From contig JAFGDE010000026.1 in the NCBI GenBank assembly GCA_016932255.1, positions 1-64,000 of the forward strand: a stretch of 64,000 bases of DNA. The letters run 5' to 3'. The stretch is from Candidatus Saganbacteria bacterium (lineage in GTDB: Bacteria > Margulisbacteria > WOR-1 > O2-12-FULL-45-9). The notes under the pieces were generated by a model. That model made no database searches. It saw nothing but the letters and a program-made list of their open reading frames with translations, and was not told the origin of the DNA. Within the stretch, counting starts at the first letter, position 1. Each line of letters begins with the position of its first letter. The translations under genes and the position numbers were made by a program. Positions 32,429 to 39,863 of this stretch are shown piece after piece.

Positions 32429-33447
32429 AAAAACGAATGTTCCTGCTTCTGGCCCTGACCTTGCTTCCGCTTGCCTGCTTGTTGCTTTTTACTAATAGCT
32501 GCGCGACCGCGCACAAGACTGACACCACGACCACAACATCGATCGCTTCGACCACGACCGTTTCCGGAACGACCACTACGACCTGCGCTCAGACAAGTTA
32601 TACATTGGTTGCCAGCTGGGGAGCTTACGGTACAGGGGATGGCCAATTCAGGGCCCCTAAATCTATTACGATCGACAGCGGCAATAAACTTTATGTCCTG
32701 GATGATTCTAATTATCGAGTGACTAAGTTCGACACCAGCGGAACTTATCTGCTTAAATGGGGTTCCTCAGGCACAACAGAAGGTAAGTTCAACTATCCGA
32801 TCTCGGGTGTTGCGGTCAATGCCTCAGGCGAGGTCTTTGTGACCGATGGTTATAACTATCGGGTGCAGTATTTTGACGGGGCCTCCGGTTCCTATCTTGG
32901 TCAGTGGGGCAGTCAGGGGGCCGGTGATGGGCAAGTCAAGACACCGATGGGTGTTGCGGTCGGCCCCGGCGGCTATATTTATGTGGCTGATACAGGTAAT
33001 TCCCGGGTGCAGAAATTCTCGCCGCTTGGGGTTTTTGTTTCAAAATTCACGACCACAGATCCGACTCTGGGGAACATTGGCCCGCATGACATTGTGGTCG
33101 ATTCAACCGGTAATATTTACGTGACGCAAGGTTATGGTTCGATCATTAAATATACAAATTCCGGCACCTATGTGACCAGCTTCAGCGGCCTGACCGCGGG
33201 CAATTCACAAGGGATCGGCATAGACAGTTTGGATAATATCTATGCGACCAATAGCTATATGTATTACCGCGTTGACAAGTTCGATGTGAACGGCAATCTG
33301 CTGTGCGAGATCGGGACTAAAGCGGCCTCGCCGATCTACGGTGATTTTGACGGTTTCCTTTATGATGTGACGGTCGACAGCAGCGGCAATGTTTATGTGA
33401 TTGATAACGGCTCCAGCACGCCGACAATAAAGAAATTTGCTCCTTGA
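32425..33447 (+). CDS. NHL-repeat lipoprotein
   Basis: 340 aa. A lipoprotein signal ends at FTNSCATA (Cys about residue 26), then a Thr-rich linker (about 32-58), then NHL-type beta-propeller repeats from about residue 65: FRAPKSITID, LYVLDDSNYRVTKFD, GVAVNASGEVFVTDGYNYRVQYF, GVAVGPGGYIYVADTGNSRVQKF and two or three weaker ones. It is probably a cell-surface binding propeller. The ATG overlaps the miaB stop and has AAAGGAG upstream. Confidence 0.87.
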   Translation: MKKRMFLLLALTLLPLACLLLFTNSCATAHKTDTTTTTSIASTTTVSGTTTTTCAQTSYTLVASWGAYGTGDGQFRAPKSITIDSGNKLYVLDDSNYRVTKFDTSGTYLLKWGSSGTTEGKFNYPISGVAVNASGEVFVTDGYNYRVQYFDGASGSYLGQWGSQGAGDGQVKTPMGVAVGPGGYIYVADTGNSRVQKFSPLGVFVSKFTTTDPTLGNIGPHDIVVDSTGNIYVTQGYGSIIKYTNSGTYVTSFSGLTAGNSQGIGIDSLDNIYATNSYMYYRVDKFDVNGNLLCEIGTKAASPIYGDFDGFLYDVTVDSSGNVYVIDNGSSTPTIKKFAP

Positions 33448-33469
33448 TAGAGCAGGAGGAGAATGGTTA

Positions 33470-34414
33470 ATGGCAAATTCCAAGCTACGAGTCTTTTACG
33501 GCACATCAGATCCTGAACTCGGCAGGAAGATCGTCAAAAAACTGCATCTAAGGCCGGGCAAGATCAAGATCTCGCGCTTTGCCTGCGGCGAGATCTATGC
33601 CCGCATACTTGAGAACATTCGCGGCCAAAACTGCGTCATCATCCAGACCTGCTCGCCCAAGGTCAACGAGGACCTGATGGAGCTGTTCATCATCATTGAC
33701 GCGATGAAACGGGCCTCGGCCAAGACGATCACCGTAGTCATGCCTCATTTCGGTTATGCCAGGCAGGACAGGAAAGCCGCTTCCCGCGAACCGATCTCCG
33801 GACGCCTTGTTGCAAACCTTTTAGAAACAGCCGGTGCGGACCGTGTCGTGACCATGGACCTGCACTCAGATCAGATCCAGGGTTATTTCAATATCCCGGT
33901 CGATACTCTGACCGCCCTGCCACTGTTCTCGGAATATTTCAAGAGAAAGAAGCTCAAGGACATGGTCGTGGTAGCACCAGACACCGGCCGGGCCAAAGTG
34001 GCCAAGAAGCTGGCCGACCGTATCGGCGCACGGCTGGCCATTCTGCATAAGGTCAGGGAGAAGCATAATCAGTCTGCGGTCACTCACGTGGTCGGTTACG
34101 TCAAGAATAAAACGGTCATCATCACCGATGACATGATCGATACCGCCGGCACGATCACCAACGGTGTCGCCGCGCTGCGCGAAAAAGGCTGCAATAGGGA
34201 TATCTACGTGGCCGCGACTCACGGCCTGTTCTCCGGACCGGCCATTGAGCGCATGAAAAAAGCCAACTTTAAAGAGGTCATTGTCACGGATTCTTTCCCG
34301 ATCCCCGAGGACAAGAAATTTTCGGGGCTGAAGATGCTGTCTGCTGCGGATCTCCTGGCCGAAGCGGTCAAACGCAATTACGAGAACCGCTCGATCAGTT
34401 CGCTTTTCGGTTAG
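33470..34414 (+). CDS. prs: Ribose-phosphate pyrophosphokinase
   Basis: 314 aa, full length. It makes PRPP from ribose-5-phosphate and ATP for nucleotide, His and Trp synthesis. Seen are FACGEIYARILENIRG, FGYARQDRKAASREPISGRLVANLLE (ATP and flexible loop), VTMDLHSDQIQGYF, the PRPP loop VIITDDMIDTAGTITNGV and VTDSFPI. The Cys in FACGE replaces the usual FxDGE Asp. The ATG at 33470 has AGGAGGAG upstream; an in-frame TTG at 33437 lies within the preceding gene and is rejected. Confidence 0.95.
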   Translation: MANSKLRVFYGTSDPELGRKIVKKLHLRPGKIKISRFACGEIYARILENIRGQNCVIIQTCSPKVNEDLMELFIIIDAMKRASAKTITVVMPHFGYARQDRKAASREPISGRLVANLLETAGADRVVTMDLHSDQIQGYFNIPVDTLTALPLFSEYFKRKKLKDMVVVAPDTGRAKVAKKLADRIGARLAILHKVREKHNQSAVTHVVGYVKNKTVIITDDMIDTAGTITNGVAALREKGCNRDIYVAATHGLFSGPAIERMKKANFKEVIVTDSFPIPEDKKFSGLKMLSAADLLAEAVKRNYENRSISSLFG

Positions 34415-34445
34415 GTCCCAGGTGTTAGGTTCTAAGGGGAATAGG

Positions 34446-35693
34446 ATGAAGACAATTAACATTGGAATAATCGGTCTAGGCAATATCGGTTCCGCGCTGG
34501 TCGAGGCTTTGCGCAAGAACAGGGCTTTGATAGCGCAGCAGCATGGCATTGATATCCGCATCAAGAAGGTCTGTGATGTTCGGCGCAAAATGACCGCTTT
34601 GCCATTCACTACTGATGCGAATGCGTTGATCAAGGACCGGCAGATCGACCTGATCGTGGAGGCCGTGGGTGGCGTCCATCCGGCCAAGAAGTTCATCCTG
34701 GCCGCGCTCAAGGCTGGCAAGCATGTGGTCACGCCCAATAAAGAGGTCATTGCCAAGCATTTGAAGGAGATACTGGCCGTTGCGCGACGCAACCGGGTCA
34801 GGGTATTTTTTGAGGCGGCGGTCGGCGGCGGCATTCCGATCATCCGGCCGCTGCGCGAAAGCCTGGCCGGCAACAAATTGTCCGAGGTCTACGGCATCGT
34901 TAACGGCACGACCAATTACATCCTCTCCCAGATGACCAAAGAGGGCAGTGAATTTTCCGATGCGCTGGCCCAAGCCCAGAAAAAAGGCTATGCCGAGCCG
35001 GATCCCGGTGCTGATATTAAAGGGCTTGATGCAGCTTACAAAGCGGTCATTCTGGCATCGGTCGCCTTTGGTGCCGATGTCGACTGGCAGGCTGTTCCGA
35101 TCGAAGGTATCACCGCTATAACCCAGGAAGACATCCAATACGCCGGAGATATCGGCTATGTTATCAAGCTGCTGGCCGTTGCCAGATTGATCGACGGCCG
35201 ATTGGATATCAGGGTCAATCCAGCTCTGGTGCCCAAAGGCCACCCCCTGGCCGCTGTTTCCGATAACTTCAATGCGATCTATGTCAAAGGCGAGCCGGTT
35301 GGCGAGCTGATGTTCTACGGTCAGGGCGCCGGAGGCGGGCCGACCTCTTCGGCAATAATTTCCGATATCATCCAGGCAGGGTTGGCAAAGAAAAGCCCGG
35401 TGCTCAGGCAGAAACGCGTCAGGCTCAAGCGGATCGAAGAGATAGCCAGCCGCTATTACATCAGGCTGCTGGCGCCTGACCGTTTCGGTGTCCTGGCAGG
35501 CATTGCCCGGGCCTTTGCCGGCAAAAAGGTCAGCATTGCCGCGGTCGTGCAGAAAGAAACCGTCGGCAACCTGGCGACCATTGTCATCCTGCTGGACAAA
35601 GTGCCGGAGAAGAACATGCGCTCAGCGCTTAAGGTCATTGCCAGGCTGCCGGTCGTGCGCAAAGTATGCAGCGTTATCCGCATCGTTTCCTGA
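34446..35693 (+). CDS. hom: Homoserine dehydrogenase with ACT domain
   Basis: 415 aa. NAD(P)-binding GIIGLGNIGSALVEAL, then VTPNKEVIAKH, the catalytic-domain signature GIVNGTTNYILSQM, QKKGYAEPDPGADIKGLDAAYKAVILA, and a C-terminal ACT domain (IRLLAPDRFGVLAGIARAFAGKKVSIAAVVQ) for threonine feedback. It reduces aspartate semialdehyde to homoserine, leading to Thr and Met. AAGGGGAA precedes the ATG at 34446; an earlier in-frame codon lies too close to prs and lacks this site. Confidence 0.95.
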   Translation: MKTINIGIIGLGNIGSALVEALRKNRALIAQQHGIDIRIKKVCDVRRKMTALPFTTDANALIKDRQIDLIVEAVGGVHPAKKFILAALKAGKHVVTPNKEVIAKHLKEILAVARRNRVRVFFEAAVGGGIPIIRPLRESLAGNKLSEVYGIVNGTTNYILSQMTKEGSEFSDALAQAQKKGYAEPDPGADIKGLDAAYKAVILASVAFGADVDWQAVPIEGITAITQEDIQYAGDIGYVIKLLAVARLIDGRLDIRVNPALVPKGHPLAAVSDNFNAIYVKGEPVGELMFYGQGAGGGPTSSAIISDIIQAGLAKKSPVLRQKRVRLKRIEEIASRYYIRLLAPDRFGVLAGIARAFAGKKVSIAAVVQKETVGNLATIVILLDKVPEKNMRSALKVIARLPVVRKVCSVIRIVS

Positions 35694-35867
35694 AGCAAAC
35701 CCTGCTGCTGTTCAGCCTGGCTTGGGCGGCGCAGTTATGCGCGGCCGAGACGGTCTATGACCGCAAGATCGCTTTTGGCGGTCCCTTGATCTGTGGCCGG
35801 CGTGCAGAAGAATAATATGACGTTCGCGACCAGCCTGGAATATTCGTTCAACCAGAAGGTCCTCTAG
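35666..35867 (+). pseudogene. Remnant of an outer-membrane protein gene
   Basis: An ATG at 35666 inside the end of hom gives a signal peptide (QTLLLFSLAWAAQLCAAETVYD) and about 20 mature residues, stopping at 35815. The next frame then reads NNMTFATSLEYSFNQKVL to a TAG at 35867, which looks like the last strand of a beta-barrel. The two ends of one gene appear joined after an internal deletion. No intact copy is in the window. Confidence 0.45.
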
Positions 35868-35896
35868 CTGTTGTAATAAGAGGGTAGGGCGATAAG

Positions 35897-36508
35897 ATGA
35901 CCAATGAAGAGCAAAATCTGGGCTTGACTTCGGGCCGGATCGAGACCCTGACCGACGGTGTCTTTGCCATTGCCATGACGCTGTTAGTTCTTAACCTCGG
36001 TCTGCCTCAGCTGGAAGAGGGGCTTAGTCCAGTCGGGCTGCATACTTTATTGCTGAGCCAGGGCCAAAAGTTCTTTAATTACGCATTGAGCTTTATCCTG
36101 CTGGCCGTTTTCTGGATGATCCACCACCAGCAGTTCCACCATATCAAACGGACCGACCGCGTTCATATCTGGATCAATATCTTTATACTGATGTTCGTGG
36201 CCTTGATCCCATTCTCAACGTCGCTGATCGGTGATTATTCCAACGACTGGATGGCCGAGTTCTTCTTTGGCGGGAACATGTTCCTGGTCGGCGTGCTGTT
36301 TGAACTGAACTGGACTTATGCGACCAGGATCAAGCCGCTGGCCGATAATATCTCGGCTAAATATATGGTCGTGGCAATGAGACGGGGCCTGGTCACGCCG
36401 CTGGTTGCCCTGGCTGCCATGATCCTGGCCTTGCTAAGACTGCCGTCAACGCATATCTATTTGCTGATCCCGATCATCCTGACCCTGCCGCTGTTCAGGC
36501 GGGGCTGA
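35897..36508 (+). CDS. TMEM175-family potassium channel-like protein
   Basis: 203 aa, about six hydrophobic helices. The family signature GRIETLTDGVFAIAMTLLVLNL (helix 1, with the conserved F-S/A-D-x-V/A-F-A motif) is present, followed by VFWMIHHQQFHHIKRTDRVHIWINIFIL, typical of TMEM175/DUF1211. Bacterial members form leak K+ channels. GAGGG lies before the ATG. Alone on its transcript or with the next gene. Confidence 0.88.
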   Translation: MTNEEQNLGLTSGRIETLTDGVFAIAMTLLVLNLGLPQLEEGLSPVGLHTLLLSQGQKFFNYALSFILLAVFWMIHHQQFHHIKRTDRVHIWINIFILMFVALIPFSTSLIGDYSNDWMAEFFFGGNMFLVGVLFELNWTYATRIKPLADNISAKYMVVAMRRGLVTPLVALAAMILALLRLPSTHIYLLIPIILTLPLFRRG

Positions 36509-36518
36509 TAGATCGTTG

Positions 36519-36547
36519 TTGCCTCGGCATAGTGCTTGAGCTATAAT
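36519..36547 (+). promoter_or_regulatory. Promoter of the 36555 gene
   Basis: TTGCCT-N17-TATAAT; the -10 ends eight bases before the ATG at 36555 (leaderless). It overlaps an ATG at 36546, which is thereby excluded as start. Confidence 0.6.
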
Positions 36548-36554
36548 GCCTGAC

Positions 36555-36929
36555 ATGGATCTTCAGACCATCTGGTCAGCCCTGCTTGAAGTGCTTTCTT
36601 ATCCGCTCGATTTGGTGTCGGTCATTTTTCAGAGCCTTTCCAGCCATTACGCCAAGCTGCTTAAGGTCATTAACGCAGGCAAGATCCCGGGCCTTGGCCT
36701 GATCTGGGACGTTGCCAAATGGGGCCTGCTGCTTCTTTTAATCTTTTTTTTGTTGCTTTGGCTGGTGCGCAATACTGCCAGACACGCCCTAGAGTCCGAA
36801 AGACTCAAGAAAAGCTATTTTTTTGACCTGATCATGATCGTACTGACGCTTTTTGTCTACTATGCGCTGCTGGCCATTGGGCTTTATGTCTTTTCTAATA
36901 TCATAGTGCCGGTCTTTCTGGAATTGTGA
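36555..36929 (+). CDS. Hypothetical membrane protein, 124 aa
   Basis: Not recognised. Two clear membrane helices (about 58-77 LLLLLIFFLLLWLV and 93-115 IMIVLTLFVYYALLAIGLYVFS) with an amphipathic N-terminus (ALLEVLSYPLDLVSVIFQSLSSHYAKLLKVI). Start ATG 36555 because an ATG nine bases upstream lies within the -10 box. The stop overlaps the GTG of the next gene, so the two are coupled. Confidence 0.65.
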   Translation: MDLQTIWSALLEVLSYPLDLVSVIFQSLSSHYAKLLKVINAGKIPGLGLIWDVAKWGLLLLLIFFLLLWLVRNTARHALESERLKKSYFFDLIMIVLTLFVYYALLAIGLYVFSNIIVPVFLEL

Positions 36930-38410
36930 ACCCCGGGCGTTTTCTATCAAAGAGCAAGTTTATGCACGGCCTGCAGTGCCCCAAACTGCTCTGGTATGAA
37001 TACAATGACAGGTCCAGTCTGCCGCCGCCGGAACCAGCCCTGGAATTCGCCTTTAGTGAAGGACATCGGGTAGGAGCGCAGGCCCGCTGCCTTTTTCCGG
37101 ACGGCCTGATGATCGAACGCAGCTGGGACCCCCGAGAACAGCATGCCAGATCGCTCAAGGCGCTGGAACAGCGCCGGCCGCTGTTTGAGGCCGGATTTGT
37201 TCATGGCAGAGCTTATGCCCTGGCCGATATCCTGGTTCCGGTCGAACAGGACCAGTGGGACCTGATCGAGGTCAAGGCTTCGACCGGCCTCAAGGAAGAG
37301 CATTATCATGATATCGCTTTTCAGCGCTATGTCTATCAGGGAGCAGGCTTAAAGCTGCGCCGGGCTTATCTGATGCATGTCAACCGGGACTATGTGCGCC
37401 ATGGCAGGATTGATCCCAAGGGCTTATTGGTCCAGCATGATGCCAGCCGGGAGAGCGAAGTGCTTGAACATGGTGTGAGCCGCAAGATCGAGGCAATGGT
37501 CAAGGCCATGGCCGCTGAAAAAGCGCCCGAGGTCAAGATCGGTCCTCACTGCACCAGCCCGCGTGATTGTCCCATGATCGATCTCTGCTGGAACTTCCTG
37601 CCGGACAAGGATAGTATCTTTATCCTTTACAGCGGCGGCAGAAAAAGCCATGAACTGCTGGAACAGGGGGTTGAATCGATCACCGATATCCCGGATGAAT
37701 TCGAGCTTAACTACAGGCAGGAAATACAGGTGCGTGCCCACAAGGAGAATCGGCCGTATGTAGAGCGTGATTCCCTGCGCCGATTCCTTGAGCAGATCAA
37801 GTATCCCGCCTATTTTATTGATTTTGAAACGGTCGCGCCGGCCGTTCCCTTGTTCGAAGGTTCCAGCCCTTATGAATATATCCCGTTCCAATTCTCGCTC
37901 TATATTGTGGATTCGGAAAGTGCTTTGCCACGGCATCACGCATTTCTGGCGGAAGGCCGGTCTGACCCGCGGCCGGTCGTACTGCAGCAGCTCAAGGCTT
38001 TGCTGGGCGATCAGGGATCGATCATCGCCTACAGCGCTGGCTTTGAAAAAAGATGCCTGAAGGAGGCGGCCCGGGCTTTTCCCCAGTATCTTGATTGGCA
38101 GAAACGTCTGGACGACCGCTTTGTCGACCTGCTGGAGCCTTTCCAAAAGTTCTATTTTTATCACCCGGCACAGAATGGCCGCGCTTCGCTCAAGAACGTT
38201 CTGCCTGCCTTGACCGGCGATTCCTATCAAGGCCTGGCCATAGCTGAGGGCGGCGCGGCTTCAGCGGAATTCTTCCGGGTGACCTATGGCGATAAGGCAG
38301 TGCCTGATAACGAAGAGCAAAAAGTGCGGCAGGCATTACTTGACTATTGCGACCTTGATACCCGGGGGATGGTCGCTATTCTGGCAGCTCTGCGTCAGGC
38401 GGTCACCTAA
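36926..38410 (+). CDS. DUF2779 nuclease-like protein
   Basis: 494 aa, soluble. The N-terminus (SKSKFMHGLQCPKLLWYE) and WDLIEVKASTGLKEEHYHDIAFQRYVY form a PD-(D/E)xK/Cas4-like part; a Cys set (HCTSPRDCPMIDLC, about 210-224, with an N-terminal CPK) could hold an Fe-S cluster as in Cas4/AddB-type nucleases. The C-terminal half (YFIDFETVAPAVPLFEG, IAYSAGFEKRCL, YCDLDTRGMVAIL) is a DnaQ-like exonuclease fold typical of DUF2779. A DNA-processing role is likely; the substrate is unknown. GTG start overlapping the upstream stop. It converges on the cyclophilin gene with a four-base overlap. Confidence 0.8.
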   Translation: MNPGRFLSKSKFMHGLQCPKLLWYEYNDRSSLPPPEPALEFAFSEGHRVGAQARCLFPDGLMIERSWDPREQHARSLKALEQRRPLFEAGFVHGRAYALADILVPVEQDQWDLIEVKASTGLKEEHYHDIAFQRYVYQGAGLKLRRAYLMHVNRDYVRHGRIDPKGLLVQHDASRESEVLEHGVSRKIEAMVKAMAAEKAPEVKIGPHCTSPRDCPMIDLCWNFLPDKDSIFILYSGGRKSHELLEQGVESITDIPDEFELNYRQEIQVRAHKENRPYVERDSLRRFLEQIKYPAYFIDFETVAPAVPLFEGSSPYEYIPFQFSLYIVDSESALPRHHAFLAEGRSDPRPVVLQQLKALLGDQGSIIAYSAGFEKRCLKEAARAFPQYLDWQKRLDDRFVDLLEPFQKFYFYHPAQNGRASLKNVLPALTGDSYQGLAIAEGGAASAEFFRVTYGDKAVPDNEEQKVRQALLDYCDLDTRGMVAILAALRQAVT

Positions 38411-39015
38411 TCCAATTCCTCCAGGATCGTCACTTTTTCCAGCACCACGGGAGTGAGCGGCCGATTCTGCTTGTCACGCTTGACCAAACTGATTGATTCG
38501 ACCACATCCTGGCCCTCGATCACTCGGCCAAAGATCGTGTGCTTGCCGTTGAGCCAGGTGGTCGGCGCTACGGTGATAAAGAACTGGGAACCGTTTGAGT
38601 TGGCCCCGGAGTTGGCCATGGCTAGCATACCGGGGTTGCTGAAAGTCAGCGCCGGGTCGATCTCGTCCTTGAAGCGATAACCGGGTTCGCCCATGCCGGT
38701 ACCCAAGGGGTCGCCGCCCTGGATCATAAAATCAGGGATGACGCGGTGAAAGATCGTGCCGTTGTAGAGCGGCCGAGAGGTTTTTTCACCGGTGTTCGGA
38801 TCGGTCCATTCCTTTTCCCCATTGGCCAGGCCGACGAAATTGGCTACGGTCAGCGGAGCGGAATCGGAAAAAAGCAGGCAGATAATATCACCCTGGCTGG
38901 TCTGGAGCTTGGCGTAAAGTTTATCCGGCATTTTTGGCTTTCCTCCCATGGCAAAGCTTGCGGCAAAAGTAATAAAACAGCAGAAAATCGTCAGCAAGAG
39001 AATTCTTTTTATCAT
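38407..39015 (-). CDS. Secreted cyclophilin-type peptidyl-prolyl isomerase
   Basis: 202 aa. A signal peptide (to about residue 22, FAASFAMGG) precedes a full cyclophilin domain: NFVGLANGEKEW, the catalytic FHRVIPDFMIQGGDP (Arg), GMLAMANSGANSNGSQFFITV and LNGKHTIFGRVIEG. It should assist folding in the periplasm. The start codon A coincides with the predicted transcription start, so the message is leaderless. Confidence 0.93.
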   Translation of the reverse strand: MIKRILLLTIFCCFITFAASFAMGGKPKMPDKLYAKLQTSQGDIICLLFSDSAPLTVANFVGLANGEKEWTDPNTGEKTSRPLYNGTIFHRVIPDFMIQGGDPLGTGMGEPGYRFKDEIDPALTFSNPGMLAMANSGANSNGSQFFITVAPTTWLNGKHTIFGRVIEGQDVVESISLVKRDKQNRPLTPVVLEKVTILEELD

Positions 39016-39021
39016 AATAAG

Positions 39022-39050
39022 ATTATAATCGAGCGTAGCAATTTTGACAA
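39022..39050 (-). promoter_or_regulatory. Sigma-70 promoter of the cyclophilin gene
   Basis: Minus strand TTGTCA-N17-TATAAT; the -10 ends exactly seven bases before the ATG (39015). Confidence 0.75.
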
Positions 39051-39057
39051 TACCGGA

Positions 39058-39708
39058 TCAGCGCACTGTGACAACGGCGCTGTCCCAGGCAATGTTGTTC
39101 GGCCGGCCGAAATCCATATGGAAATAGAACTGTTTGGCGTTGACGTTGTCGCCGGGCGAAACGCTATAAGTGATATGCCTGATGCTGATGGACCTAGCAA
39201 AGCCGTAAAGCGCGGCCAAAGCGTTGCCGGCTACGCCGCGGCGTTCGGCCTTAAGCGTGCGCAAGTAGATCAATTCAGAGCGCTGGTCAATGTCAAGGTC
39301 AAGCAGCAGGAACGAGCTGCGGCAGAATAGCAGGGCGTTATTGGCTGTTTCCTGGTCCAGCGGGTCATTGGCCAGAATGATCTCAGCCTTGTATTTATTC
39401 TCTCTTTCTTCTTTCAACCAGAGTCCGACCTGGGTTTGCGGCCGCAGCGAACCGAAGTGAGAGACAAGATGCGCTTCAATGCTGAAATTGTCGCTCTTCA
39501 GGCGGCGATGCAGCCAAAAAGTGTTTGTCCATAAAGAATAAGAGTTTGCTGTTGATCCGATGAGCGCTTGACTAAAAGAGATAGAACGCTGGTCGGCCTG
39601 CAGCCTGGCGCGCTCAGCGATTGGTTTTCGGGGCAGCTGCAGTTTTTCCGGAGCATGCTGGAAAAGCCTCTGAGCCGCGGGATGAAAAGGACTGACAAAA
39701 AAGCTCAT
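39058..39708 (-). CDS. GNAT-like protein, sigma-28-like regulon
   Basis: 216 aa. The N-terminal 70 residues are unmatched. The C-terminal part (ELIYLRTLKAERRGVAGNALAALYGFARS, then HITYSVSPGDNVNAKQFYFHMDFGRP) follows the GNAT acetyltransferase plan: a strand, an R-x-x-G-x-A-like acetyl-CoA loop, a helix, a strand and the final N-x-x-A-x-x-F-Y-x-x-x-G-F pattern. The acetyl-CoA loop is imperfect, so activity is uncertain. GAGGAGG precedes the ATG. The sigma-28-like promoter lies about 100 bases upstream, leaving an unusually long leader. Confidence 0.6.
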   Translation of the reverse strand: MSFFVSPFHPAAQRLFQHAPEKLQLPRKPIAERARLQADQRSISFSQALIGSTANSYSLWTNTFWLHRRLKSDNFSIEAHLVSHFGSLRPQTQVGLWLKEERENKYKAEIILANDPLDQETANNALLFCRSSFLLLDLDIDQRSELIYLRTLKAERRGVAGNALAALYGFARSISIRHITYSVSPGDNVNAKQFYFHMDFGRPNNIAWDSAVVTVR

Positions 39709-39816
39709 AGTGCGGCCTCCTCAGGCAGTTGCCGGCCTTAAATATCGTTTGATGCTCGCTTTGATGCGCAGGATCCTGTTCGGTTCGCTTGTAGTGCGGA
39801 TGATCATTACAGATAA

Positions 39817-39844
39817 TTATCGTCCTGGAAGAGGACTGATTTCA
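39817..39844 (-). promoter_or_regulatory. Sigma-28-like promoter, copy H
   Basis: Minus strand TGAAATCA-N12-GACGATAA. Transcript start near 39810, giving a leader of about 100 bases before the ATG at 39708; nothing recognisable was seen in that leader. Confidence 0.72.
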
Positions 39845-39863
39845 GATGGTTTATAGCGGGGCT

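Noticed and set aside
36546..36554. ATG three codons before the chosen start of the 36555 gene
   Set aside because: It lies within the TATAAT -10 box.
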